Shown here one piece after another: positions 44,021 through 54,602 of a stretch of 64,000 bases of DNA. Position numbers and translations under genes: made by a program. The stretch is from Septoria linicola (lineage: Eukaryota > Ascomycota > Dothideomycetes > Mycosphaerellales > Mycosphaerellaceae): contig CP099418.1 of NCBI GenBank assembly GCA_024114885.1, forward strand, positions 4,526,001 through 4,590,000. Reading direction: 5' to 3'. Each line of letters starts with the position of its first letter. Position 1 is the stretch's first letter. The notes under the pieces were generated by a model. It had not been told where the DNA came from. It did not search any database and saw only the letters and a list, made by a program, of their open reading frames with translations.

Positions 44021-46044
44021 TCACGCCTCCACAAACTTGTGGAAGAAGTCGACGTAGTCGAAGAAGCTACGCTTGAAACTTCTTGTAAACTCGCCGTTTG
44101 TGCGATTGACATGCTGCAGGCCATATTGTTGGTCATAGCTTCCAAACTCATCGTTGTCGACGAATGACCAAGCAAGAGCTCCAATCACGTTGACATTGTC
44201 TTGGTATACTGCTTTCAGGGTCTCGCGAAGAAACGCTTGATAGTAGTATGTTCGTTCAAGGTCATACAACTGGGCAACAGTCGTCTTTGCACTTTCCATG
44301 AATGGGTTGAAGCCGAACTCGGCAATGAGTATGCCAGAGGGCTTGAAAGTGTTCCAGACATAGCCAAGCTGCTGGCGTACATATTGAGGAGCGATGTAGG
44401 CGTATCTATGATGATTTGTGAGTCAGAATGTGAGACGGGAATGATACAACATGGCTCTTACGCATAGCTTCCTTGGCCGTTGAGCCAGCCGTCTGTCTGC
44501 ACGTTGGTATTCACGACACAGGTTGGCCAGAGCGGATCGCTTTGATTCTGCGCGCACGCATCGATGCCACCTGGAGGGCTTGATGCAAACCCAGCTGTAT
44601 ATGGATCGAAGGACCAGAAATCGGAAGTCCCGTTGATGTACGCAAGCTCCTCGGTCGTAAGTGCCGTCAAGTTCAAGCCTGGTGTGTTCAATACCTCTTC
44701 TGGAATCTGTTCCCCCAAGAAGATCGGGTTGCCTAAGATCCCAACAATGAAATCTTGATACCTCAGGGCGGACCTGATATCATCTTGGCTCCCGTTGTCG
44801 AGTGGAGTGGCTAAGTTATTGGCGAACTTGATTGTCACAAGGCCTGTGCCTTCCAATTCCTCCTTGTACCAATGGTAAACCGAGGCGTGTGCCGTTAGAA
44901 TATTTGGCACTGCTGAGTAATTGGCGAAGCCTGGGTAGGCAATGTTAGGCTCGTTGAGAGTGACCCAATGCGAGACGCGGTCCTAATATCGAGGTCAGCA
45001 CATGCAATACCCCTCTGAGTATCGGCACGCGTACGCTATAGCGAGTCATGACCTCCTTGGCGTAGTACAGAAAGGAGTCGGCAAAATCAGGAGCGTTGTC
45101 TGCTGGGAGTTAGCACATTGCTCTAGTTGAGCCATGGTGGTGTTTGGCTCACAGGAATGATTCAATGGCGGATCAGCGTGTGTGAGTGTGACGATGGGCT
45201 GTATTCCATACTCCAAGCAGGTGTTGAGCAAGTCATCGTAATGGTCCAGGCCTGCTTGATTGATCGGGCTGCCTGCTATGCCAAATGGCACGATCCTAGT
45301 CCAGGCGATGCTGAATGAATAGTATGGTACACCAATAGCCGCGAGGCGCGCAATGTCTTGCTTGTAGAGGTAGTAGTTCATGTCGGTCACCTCTGCGTTG
45401 GCATCTCCTGCCCCTGCTGTGACGCCCAGAGCGCCGAACTGATCTAGCAGACTGGGACCACGCCCATCCTCAGTCAAGCCACCCTCAATCTGCCATGCAC
45501 TGCCGGCAACTCCCCAAATGAAGTCCTTGGGGAATCTGCAGCAGTCAAGACATGCATCGGCCTGGTCTGAGCACGCAGTGTAGAGTGCAGGTGGGTAGAC
45601 GAGCTCGCTCTTCGCGACAGGAGTGGGCGTGACTGTTGTTGTGAACGGAATAGAGGTGTTGTATCGGATCGGTGTCCATAATCTCGCATAAGCTCCTTGA
45701 CCATACTCGCCATCCTGGACACTTGTAGCATTCCGATCGAGCGTGTAGGATGTATAAGTCTGGCCAGCGGGCAGTAGTGAAGAGACTTGACTGAAAGGTG
45801 GCGCATATGTCGTTGTCAGCACCAGCGGTGACGCCACCGGAGTCGCATATCTTGTCGTGGTTAAAGCAGTGTATGTGAAGCTACTGTAAGATGTCGTGCG
45901 GACAGCTGAACAGGTTGCCGGGTTTGTTGTGGTTGGAATACCTGTCCTTGTGCTCGTGCATTTCTTTGACTCACTGCTCGAACCATACGGGCTTGCGAGT
46001 GTAAGTGAAGCCAGACAGGCGAGGCTAAGCAATGAAACTGCCAT
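44021..46044 (-). CDS. GH1 beta-glucosidase with Thr-rich N-terminal extension
   Basis: Four exons (45153-46044, 45035-45099, 44462-44982 and 44021-44405) encode about 620 aa. A signal peptide (MAVSLLSLACLASLTLAS) leads into about 150 residues of Ser/Thr/Tyr-rich, probably O-glycosylated sequence. The GH1 barrel then begins at CRFPKDFIWGVAGSAWQIEGG. The acid/base Glu is in HWVTLNEPNIAYPG and the nucleophile Glu is in GILIAEFGF, with ALAWSFVDNDEF near the end. The substrate is probably a beta-glucoside from plant or wall material. The nucleophile context IAEFG departs from the usual ITENG. No GPI signal is visible. Confidence 0.92.
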
Positions 46045-46484
46045 CTCGGACGATCACAGATAAAAGACAGCTGAGGAGACTGTCTGTTTGTCGGCTTCTG
46101 CAGGTCTTGTATACTTATGCTACGACATGATACTGTTACATCTGATCAGCCGTCCGTGGTGCCGTGTCCGGCAATTGCAGGCGAAGTCCACATCGCGTTG
46201 CTGCGACGCGGAGAGTACGGCCTGTACGACGACATTGATGTCACGGCAAGTGCAAGCTAGTGCAGGAACCGCGAGGGGAAGTCTTGTTGAAGCTTAGGAC
46301 GAGGTTTGGCTGCGGGATAGTTGGCACCGAAGGAAAGCGCGACCCTCAGGCATCGTTTTACCACGAAGTGAAGCCAAGAAATGCGGCTCTGCGCCCACGC
46401 GCTAGCATTCTTCAATTTACACCGAAACAACTTTCGAGCTTCAAGTCGCCAGTCGCCCAACGAACACCACGACAACACCGCCAA
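46045..46484. other. Intergenic, divergent promoter region of GH1 and eS10
   Basis: 440 bp. The eS10 side should hold a strong constitutive promoter, but I cannot assign a specific element. Confidence 0.4.
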
Positions 46485-47108
46485 GATGTACGTGGGAGAC
46501 ACTCGCACACGGGACGTGTTATTGCGCGATACTAATACGACTCAGGCTGATTCCAAAGGACGACCGCAAGAAGATCCACGAGTACCTCTTCAAGGAGGGT
46601 GTGGCCGTGGCCAAGAAGGACTTCAACCAGCCAAAGCACGGAGAGATTGACACCAAGAACCTCTACGTATGGCATCCCCCATCGCAGTAGGATCTCAAGT
46701 GGTAGCTAACAGAAATCACAGGTCATCAAGGCTTGCCAGTCCCTCACCTCGCGCGGCTACCTGAAGACCCAGTTCTCATGGCAGTACTACTACTACACCC
46801 TCACCCCAGAGGGTCTCGACTACCTCCGCGAGTGGCTCCACCTTCCAGCTGAGATCGTTCCTCAGACCCACGTGAAGCAGCAGCGCTCGCACGCTCCTCC
46901 ACGCGGAATGTTGGGTGGTGGTGACGACCGTGAGCGTCGTGGTGGTGGCCGTGGTGGCCCACGCCGTGACGGCGACCGTGAGGGCGGATACCGTCGCCGC
47001 GACTTTGGCGACCGTGAGAACAAAGACGGCGCTGCCCCAGGTGGTTTCAACCCAGAGTTCCGTGGCGGCTTCGGTCGTGGCCGTGGTGCTCCACCAGCTC
47101 AGTCCTAG
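46485..47108 (+). CDS. RPS10: 40S ribosomal protein eS10
   Basis: Coding segments 46485-46486, 46546-46666 and 46722-47108 encode 169 aa. The start codon itself is split: AT ends exon 1 and G begins exon 2 after a 59-nt intron (donor GTACGT, acceptor CTCAG). The protein then reads MLIPKDDRKKIHEYLFKEGV, the conserved eS10 N-terminus. VIKACQSLTSRGYLKTQFSW and YYYTLTPEGLDYLREWLHLP are diagnostic of the winged-helix domain. The C-terminal tail is Gly/Arg-rich (RRDGDREGGYRRRDFGDR). The gene ends PPAQS with TAG. The frame remains open for 38 more codons after the stop, to a second TAG at 47223-47225. Confidence 0.95.
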
Positions 47109-47225
47109 AAGAACGATGCTCAGTGGGGCGCTGAGGCCAAGTCACAGGAAGCTTCCGGAGGTTGGCAGGACAATGCTGCGGCATCTGGCGAAGCTGACAG
47201 CGGTATCAATGCTGCTGGATGGTAG
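47109..47225 (+). other. In-frame coding-like extension after the eS10 stop
   Basis: 38 sense codons directly follow the TAG (KNDAQWGAEAKSQEASGGW..., ending GINAAGW) before the next TAG. The composition is protein-like (Ala/Gly/Glu/Gln with two GGW/AGW ends) and the codon choice resembles the gene body. It may be a readthrough extension, an alternative-splice tail or a recently lost C-terminus. Confidence 0.4.
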
Positions 47226-47590
47226 AGGATGAAGCAGCGCTCTTGACTAAACGTGCGAAGCATTTCGGGCAACCCAGACGATGTACAGAACATCAAAAAT
47301 TGCGTTAGACGAGGAGAAGCCGCCGACTGGCTGAAACAACGTAAGCGTAGAAAATCCAGTCTTGCTGGCGTAACTCGTGCCATGATCTCAACTGCTCCAT
47401 ACGTGTCACTGTCCTTCCTTGTATTGCTCTTCGCCTATATCATGTTTCTGCCCTATCGATTGACTGCGGGCAACCAATTTCCATGACTAAGAGCCTGAAC
47501 TCCAAGCATTGCTGGGCGCCTTCCGAACACAGCAGCAATGCGGTCCATTGCATGTTTCGTAGTCCTACTGGTTCATCCAGACCTTTCGTC

Positions 47591-47601
47591 ACATACACAC
47601 A

Positions 47602-47666
<65 letters not shown>
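47591..47666. repeat. (AC)n microsatellite
   Basis: An almost pure CA dinucleotide tract of more than 35 units, with short interrupted units (CACATACACACACAAACAC) at its left end. It sits between eS10 and the M20 hydrolase gene, about 140 bp before the latter's start. Confidence 0.98.
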
Positions 47667-47668
<2 letters not shown>

Positions 47669-47802
47669 TCTCTGAGTTGGACTCGACACTGCACCTGTCT
47701 GCGGCCAGACAACTCCATTCGTTCTGCAAGTCCCCACGCCAAGGAACGCACTGGCTACCGGCTTTCCACCGAGCGGACTTTGACACGACACTTTTCGAAG
47801 CC

Positions 47803-49560
47803 ATGTTCTTCTCCTTCGCATCCACATCAACATGTAGAGCACTGAGAAGCGCTGCGCTACCCGCGCGGTCTCATACCAAAGCTTTCGAGACGACACTTTC
47901 ATCCTTCAGAGCTCGTCCTCAGCCACAATGGCGCGCATTTGGCTGCACTTCGCGACGCGACATTGCCGTCTCGGAAATGTCTGAACGCGACCTCTCGAGT
48001 CTCAAGGTCAATCAGTACAGACTCATGAATGACATCCACTCCACTAGTGAATGGGGAAAAGGAGAACCTTGGGGCGAGTAAGTCAAACCTCTTCCATTCC
48101 TCCACCTGCACCTACCCGCACAATGCGATTGTCCTGATGAACTTCGAAATATGCACACCAATTTATTTTATCTTATCCTCGTCTCGGGGAACTGGTGAAT
48201 GTTCGAACGGCCAACTGAAATGACAACACAATTCCAAGCTCGTCTTCGTCCATACATTTGCTAGAACGTCATGCTGACAGATGTGAATAGTGGCCCAACA
48301 GAGATTGGCATGGCCCGACTCTCGCTGTCTGATACAGACAAGCAAGCGCGTGACTGGTTCGCAGAGACGACGCAGGCTCTTGGCTGTAAGGTGCACTATG
48401 ATGCCATGGGAAACCAGTTCGCAGTCCGCCCAGGCTTGAACGAAGGCCATCCTACGTACGCTGGAAGCCATCTCGATACTCAACCTAGCGGAGGCCGCTA
48501 CGATGGCATCCTTGGTGTTACTGCCGCTGTAGAAATGCTGAAGGTCATGAATGACAACTGGGTCGAGACGAATTATCCCGTAGGAGTCGTAAACTGGACC
48601 AATGAAGAGGGCGCTCGCTTCCCCATGTCGATGATGTCGTCTGGTGTATGGGCAGAGTCAGTACCTCTTGAGAAAGCCCACAATCTGAAGTCCGTCATCC
48701 CTGCCAACGATACTGCAACCGTGAAGAGCGAGCTTGAGCGCATTGGGTATCTTGGCTCCACCCCAGCAAGCTACCAAAGCACGCCCATGGCAGCGCATTT
48801 CGAGCTTCACATCGAGCAAGGACCCATCCTTGAGGCCGAGCAGCGCCGCATTGGCGTGGTCCAAGGCGTCCAAGCCTACAAATGGTTCACACTCACAGTC
48901 AAAGGCCGCGACTCGCACACCGGAGCTACAAGTTTCGCTCACCGAGCAGACTCCCTCCTGACAGCTTCAAAGCTCATTCTCGCAAGTCATAAGATCGCTC
49001 ATCGCCACAAAGCACTCGCGTCCACCGGTATCCTAACTCTTAAACCTGGTTCTACCAACACCGTGCCTGGCCATGTCCAATTCTCTCTTGACATTCGATC
49101 TCCGCAGGACGAAGTCGTTGAGGCCGTCGAAGCAGAATGTCGAGACGCCTTCGCAGCGATCGCCTCAGGCAGAGATGTCGAAGGCGTAAATGCCGGCTGC
49201 GCGGAATCTGATCGCCAATGCTCCGTAGAATGGCGCACAGACTTCGACTCGCCTGCTACCTACTTCCATGACGACTGCATCAAGTGCGTTCAAGATGCTG
49301 GAGCTGGTCTTTGTGGTGAGAGCGAAGTCAGTGGGTTGGATATTGGTAGTTGGGGAAAGTTTATGACTAGTGGTGCAGGGCATGACTCTGTTTACACGAG
49401 CATGAGATGTCCTACGACTATGGTGTTCGTCCCGTGTAGAGACGGTGTGAGCCATAATCCAGCCGAGTATTCGAGTCCGGAGGCATGTGCCGATGGGGCG
49501 AATGTGCTGATGGGAGCTGTGTTGAGATATGATCAACTGAGGGGCCAAAGAGGTCATTGA
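47803..49560 (+). CDS. M20-family amidohydrolase (N-carbamoyl amino acid hydrolase / beta-ureidopropionase-like)
   Basis: Two exons, 47803-48077 and 48291-49560, encode 514 aa, joined inside an Asp codon (EPWGDGPTEIGMARL). Zinc-ligand motifs of the hydantoinase/carbamoylase group of M20 are clear: YAGSHLDTQPSGGRYDGILG, NWTNEEGARFPMSM, HIEQGPILE and AGHDSVYTS, with SHNPAEYSSPE near the end. The dimerisation domain (GRDSHTGATSFAHRADSL) is also present. The first about 50 residues are Arg/Ser/Ala-rich without acids, a likely mitochondrial presequence. A downstream Met (MSERDLSSLKVNQ) could start a cytosolic form. The 213-nt intron is long for this window and contains a candidate C/D snoRNA. Exact substrate (ureidopropionate, carbamoyl amino acid or allantoate) is unresolved. 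Confidence 0.9.
48129..48226 (+). ncRNA. Candidate intronic C/D box snoRNA
   Basis: Within the long intron of the M20 hydrolase gene, a terminal stem TTGTC (48129-48133) / GACAA (48222-48226) encloses a C box TGATGA (48135-48140) and a D box CTGA (48215-48218). The size (98 nt) and intronic position fit a C/D snoRNA. The base before the C box is C rather than a purine, and I cannot name an rRNA target, so the call is tentative. Confidence 0.4.
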
Positions 49561-49720
49561 ATATCGTATGTAGCAGCATTGCGCTCATAGACCATCAATG
49601 CTTGTCGGTCAAGCTGCTCATCAGTATCAGGGCTTTTCTCACTCGGCCGCACATGGTGTTCACTGCTTCCATTCCATCATCAACAGCCAGGCCGCCACAC
49701 ACACCACCCTCTCGGGCAGT

Positions 49721-50803
49721 CTACGCCCTATTCCTTCCACACCTGCGACACATCCGAACACGACACTGGTGACACTCGTAGATCAAGAATGGCATAACAT
49801 CGTTGCAGCCTTCGCAAGTGTGCCGCCCAGGCACAATGCTCCAGAATTCATGCTCACAAATGTGGTTCTCCCGAAGATGGTCTGCCATAGCAGCGACAGC
49901 GCCTTCTGGAGCGTTGTTGTTTGTTGGGCTACGAGCCACCACAACTTCAGCTCGCTGCTGCAGACGAGCTCCGCCAAATTGAGGGCATATGCATGTCTTC
50001 CACGCGGCGCTGCAAATATAGCAGAACTGGTGTCTGCAGATGCAGCTATCGAGAATGTTAGTATCGCTGGTGGTGAGGTCGAGGCAGAATACTCACGTCA
50101 TGTGATTGCATCCGTGGTTTAGCATCACCACTCGTCCGCACTCGGTGCATCGCTGCCAGCCTTCTCTCTCAGCAAGCTCCAAAACGCTCTGTGTGCCTCT
50201 ATCTTGCGGACAATCTCGTCCTCTGTGTGCAGCGCCTTTACACATCGTGCATGTCATTTCGTAACATGCAGGACATCGTGCCAGATCTCCAGCCCTACTT
50301 TGAGCATTAATATAGGTCGAACAAGAGGCGACGTGACAGTAGGTCCGATTGGTATCGTCTAGTTCTTCTCTCTTGGCCGCAAACTCGCGACGTACTTCAA
50401 CGTCCAGGGCATGCATGATCCTGCCATATGGGATAGTTTGTCGACAGCAACGAGGCGGATAGAGTGTCTCGTCAATTATAGAGTCCCGGAATAGGCGGCT
50501 AATGCATTCGTGGCAGTAGGGATGCTCGCAATTGCCTCTAACAATTGTGTTTGCAGGATGGTCATCAAGGCACGAAGTGCACCGAATGGTGGGAATCGTG
50601 CGTAGGATAAACGCAAAAAGGTCACCATCTGGGAAGCCACGGATGGCTTGATAATGCTGGAGCTCGCTCTCGTAGGTACTGCGAGCGATATCTGTGTCGC
50701 TGGCCCCAGAAGCCCCATATCTAAGATGCGCGATATCTTGAAGCTGTAGCCGGACGATCAGATTTGCGGTCTCGTCATCGAGATCGTCGAGAGCGGTCGC
50801 CAT
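49721..50803 (-). CDS. RBR-type E3 ubiquitin ligase
   Basis: Two exons, 50097-50803 and 49721-50045, encode 343 aa. RING1 begins CTSCLDDHPANTIVRGNCEHPYC and continues to CCRQTIPYG. An IBR follows (CHVASCSTYINA...CPACYEMTCTMCKG...CPQD). RING2 is CTECGRVVMLNHGCNHMTC then ICRHQFCYICSAAW, with the catalytic Cys expected in CNHMTC, precisely where the intron splits a codon. A further Cys/His-rich segment (HICEHEFW...CEGC...CHQCRVRMCRRC) ends the protein. RBR ligases pass ubiquitin through a thioester on RING2. No targeting domain is visible, and this belongs to a large, expanded fungal RBR family. Confidence 0.93.
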
Positions 50804-51128
50804 GGTATCGTCGTGCTTGGAGGTGTAGTCACATAAGCGAGCAACATAGGCACGAACGAGCTCATTATATGTACTACAAACGCGATTCGTTTATGAGACA
50901 TCTTGATTAAGCACCTCTGTTCAGTGGGGCCTGCACGTATGTCCTGCAGATCTGGAATGTGCATGTTGGCTGTGTGGCAGTAGTTGTGTAAACCATGTTT
51001 GCGACAAGTTCCTTCTAAGCACTGTCGTCTACCCGCGAGCTGTCTCAGTCCAGACAGCTTCAGATGTGCAGTGCGAGTGACTAGGTTGCGATGTCAGACA
51101 TTTCTGATACGATATAAGCGCTAGGGCT
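50804..51128. other. Intergenic
   Basis: 325 bp between tandem minus-strand genes. Nothing specific is seen. Confidence 0.4.
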
Positions 51129-52983
51129 TTAAGCGGTCTGCTTGTTCCGCATGAACATCTGGTATGTCTCGTTCTGAGTCTCCTCTGTGTAGCCATAGCC
51201 CAGATCTTTGAGGAACTTGTTGAGCCCTTCTTCTTCGCCAGGTGGGCACTGAATGGCGGCCAAGATCTTAGCCACATCACCGCCATAGTTTCTGTAGTGA
51301 AAGAGAGAGATGTTGAACTGCGGCTGCAATGTAGTTAGGAACTTGTAGAGCGCCCCACCACGCTCTGGGAATTCGAAAGCGAACAAGCGCTCATTTGTCG
51401 CATCGCTTCGCCCACCCACAAGGTATCGGACATGCGACTTGGCAAGCTCGTCCCCACTAATGTCTCGGGCGGTCATGCCTCTCTTCTCGAGCCTGGAGAC
51501 TAGGCCCCGCACATCCTTCGTTCGCGTCGTAGCATTAACCTGTATACCGATCAAGATGTCGGCTGAGGAGGGCGTCGCATACCGATAGCAGAACTCCGTA
51601 ACCACCATAGGATTGACCTCCTCAATCAGATTCGCGAAGGCGCCCGGCTGCTCTGGAATGTTCACGGCAAGCAGCGCTTCTTTTCGTTCTCCAATAGCTG
51701 CACGTTCTGCTACAAATCGCAGACGATCGAAGTTCATGTTCGCTCCACTGGCGATAGCGACCAGCTGTCTTCGAGTATCCTGCGATGGATTGCTAGCAAC
51801 ATACTTCTTCAGTCCAGCAAGTGATAGTGCCCCGGCAGGTTCCAGTATAGATCTCGTGTCCTCAAATACGTCCTTGATCGCCGCACAGATGTCATCGGTA
51901 TCAACCTGAATCACGTCGTCTACGACCTCCTGGCACAGGCGGAAAGTCTCCTCGCCAACAGTCTTTACTGCAGCACCATCAGCGAAAAGGCCGACCTCCT
52001 TCAGCGTGACGCGTTTCCCGCTCTTGAGCGACTGTACGAGGGCATTAGCATCGTACGTCTCGACACCGATGATTTTGACGTGGGGTGCGAAACGTTTGAT
52101 GTAAGTACCAATGCCAGCAACAAGACCACCGCCGCCTACACAGCAGAAGATCGCTTCCAGCTTGTCCAAATCGGCCTGTCGGAGAATCTCAGCGCCAATA
52201 GTACCCTGACCAGCGATGACATATGGATCATCGAAAGGCGGAATATTGGTCAAGCCGTTGGCAGTCGCCCTTCGGTTGCACTCCGCCTTTGCTTCATCGA
52301 AGTCCGCGCCATGTAAGACAACATTACCGCCTAGTCGAGAGACATTCGAGTGCTTGATAGCAGGAGTTCCCAGAGGCATCGTGATGGTGGCAGGAATTTT
52401 GAGTTTCCGAGCAGAGAAAGCAACACCTTGCGCGTGGTTGCCGGCTGAGCATGCAATGACACCTTTCCATCGCTCTTCTTTGGTCAAATGCGCCATCTTG
52501 TTGTAGGCACCTCTCAATTTGAAAGAAAAGACAGGAAGCAAGTCTTCGCGCTTCAGCATGACTGTCGTCTCCAGTCGATTACTGATGTTGACGGCATGGG
52601 TAAGTGGCGTCTGCTCAACGACATCGTAGACCTTGGCTGTGGTAATGAGTCGAATGTACTGTGTAGGTTGTCAGTCTCAACATTTGCGCGTGTTGAACGG
52701 CATAGATCCGATAATGGAAGCAGTGAGTATCGCAGAGCCCATCATGTGCAGCCGGTATTGCTCCTTACGAACTTACATCGGGATGACCATTCGGCAGGAG
52801 TAAGTGTTCAGGAAGAAGACTCGGTGCTCTTTCCTTGGGAGTGGAAGACACGGTTGAGGGATTGACAGCGTATTCTGTCAATGCCAAAGTGGTATGTTTC
52901 GCTCCTGGAGTCGTTGGGGGTTTGGGCTCATCAGGAGTGTGTGTGCCATTCGTGCCATTGGATGTCCCATTGGAGTCTGCCAT
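51129..52983 (-). CDS. ILV1: Threonine deaminase (biosynthetic)
   Basis: Two exons, 52777-52983 and 51129-52658, encode 578 aa from the ATG at 52983. The PLP lysine is in FSFKLRGAYNKM. SAGNHAQGVAFSA and the glycine-rich CVGGGGLVAGIG phosphate loop are diagnostic. The C-terminal third has two ACT-like regulatory modules (LLAVNIPEQPGAFANLIEEV and LFAFEFPERGGALYKFLTTL), so feedback control by isoleucine and valine is expected. It catalyses the first committed step of isoleucine synthesis in mitochondria. The chosen N-terminus (MADSNGTSNGTNG) is acidic/neutral and not presequence-like. An upstream exon starting at 53128 (MLGRGWASKVQ) could supply targeting. The gene is head to head with RCF1. Confidence 0.93.
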
Positions 52984-53414
52984 GGTCGTCCGTATTTCTG
53001 CTCTGTCTCCTGGAGCTTTGTCACGGTATTGGAGCAACACAGGTATGTTGCTTCTATGACTGTTGTATTCTAGTCTAGGCGGAGGACTCACACCTTTGAA
53101 CTTTTGATGCCCAGCCTCTACCGAGCATTGACAAACGGCACACCCGCTGCAGGCATCCTTGCTAGCGCCGATACGTGCAGCCCGGCGTCATCAACTCTGC
53201 GGACGATGAGCGGGAGTGTTGTAATATCATACCATACCCAAGCAGTCTACTCTCCAGCACATTATCAAGTGCTGCATCTGGAGCATCGAGCACAAGCAGT
53301 GATACAGCTTCATTCGACCTTCGCCTCCAGTGACACTCTACTGGCACAAACCTACACAATTGCCACGAAAAGTGCGGTAGAGCTCGATAAGAGAAGCACG
53401 AGACAGTTACAATC
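52984..53414. promoter_or_regulatory. Divergent promoter region ILV1/RCF1
   Basis: 431 bp between start codons of two mitochondrial-function genes. It includes the candidate ILV1 upstream exon ending near 53094. Confidence 0.45.
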
Positions 53415-54085
53415 ATGTCTATTCCAGGCAACATCAACACGGCGCCGCCGCCATCTTCATTCGATGAAGACAATGAGTTCTACGAGGAATCGCGCATGGC
53501 AAAATTCAAGCGAAGGCTGAAGGAGGAGCCATTGATTCCACTGGGCTGTGCTTTGACGTGCTGGGCGCTCTATGAAGCGTAAGTATCGACGAGGAAGAGT
53601 CGCGTTGGTATGTATCGCCAAGCTGAGACGTGGAATGTAGCACGCGATCGATCAAGTCTGGTGACAAGACCCGCACAAACCGCATGTTCCGACGAAGAAT
53701 CTACGCTCAGGGCTTCACAATTCTTGCCATGGTTGCTGGAAGCGCATACTACGAGTCCGACCGGACGAAACGAAAACAGTTCGATGGAACGATAGCGGAT
53801 CAGCAGAAGAAAGAACGGCACGAGGCGTGGTTGCGAGAGCTGGAAGCTCGTGATGAGGAGGAGCAGGAATTGCGAGCATTGCGAAACAAGCTCATGAAAG
53901 CGCGCACAGCGGAGAAGCAGGACTTCACTCAGGATGAGCGTCGCATACTGGAACAGCGGCAAAGAAAAGACAATGGACAGAATGAAGGCGGCTGGGGAAA
54001 CATCAGAAGCGCGCTTGAGGAGAACGAACGACGACGGACGAGCATAGTAGGCGCCGCAATGAACCTGTGGCAAGGCAGACGATGA
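53415..54085 (+). CDS. RCF1: Respiratory supercomplex factor 1 (HIG1 domain)
   Basis: Two exons, 53415-53578 and 53641-54085, encode 202 aa. The junction gives CWALYEATRSIKSGDKTRTNRMFRRR, the core HIG1-domain signature. Two membrane segments flank it (PLIPLGCALTCWALYEA and AQGFTILAMVAGSAYYE). The C-terminal about 110 residues form a charged coiled coil (QQKKERHEAWLRELEARDEEEQEL). RCF1 sits in the inner mitochondrial membrane and assists cytochrome c oxidase assembly and III-IV supercomplexes. Length and layout match ascomycete RCF1. Confidence 0.95.
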
Positions 54086-54602
54086 GACAAGGTGGTACAA
54101 GGTGTAGATGGGAAAGATTCACTCACTGGTTCAGCAGCGAATTGTACAGAGACATTGTAAAACCACAACACAGATTCTCTCGCAAGAGAGCATGGACGCA
54201 TTCATGGATGAAACCCATTGTGCAAGCCGTTGGCATTTGAGAATGTGAAAGAGACAGTGATTGCTCAGAGTGCGCTCGGTCGCTCTTGCTAGTGCGCCCT
54301 CTTCTGCCAGTCAGGCACGATCAAAGCTATGTACAGCAGATGAGGCAGGCACACCTCAAGCCTCGCTCCACATTCCCAATCACGAATTTGTGTTTTGCTA
54401 AAGCTCTTGTAGATGGTCTCGAACGACCACTGATAAACGCCTGTGTTCATTAGGCGGGGCAAGAGCGGACGGATGGGAGGGGTAGTTAGTCCTGCGCCAT
54501 GAGCGTAGCTGTAGCTGATGATCTCATGTCAACAATGCTATACAACATTGAGCGAGCTCGCTGGTGTGTGTCGAGCGAGTACCATTCTACTGCGCTCACA
54601 AG
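54086..54602. other. Intergenic
   Basis: 517 bp between tandem plus-strand genes. Nothing specific is seen. Confidence 0.4.

Noticed and set aside
47591..47666. Protein frames made of Cys-Val or Thr-His repeats
   Set aside because: They are translations of the AC microsatellite, not genes.
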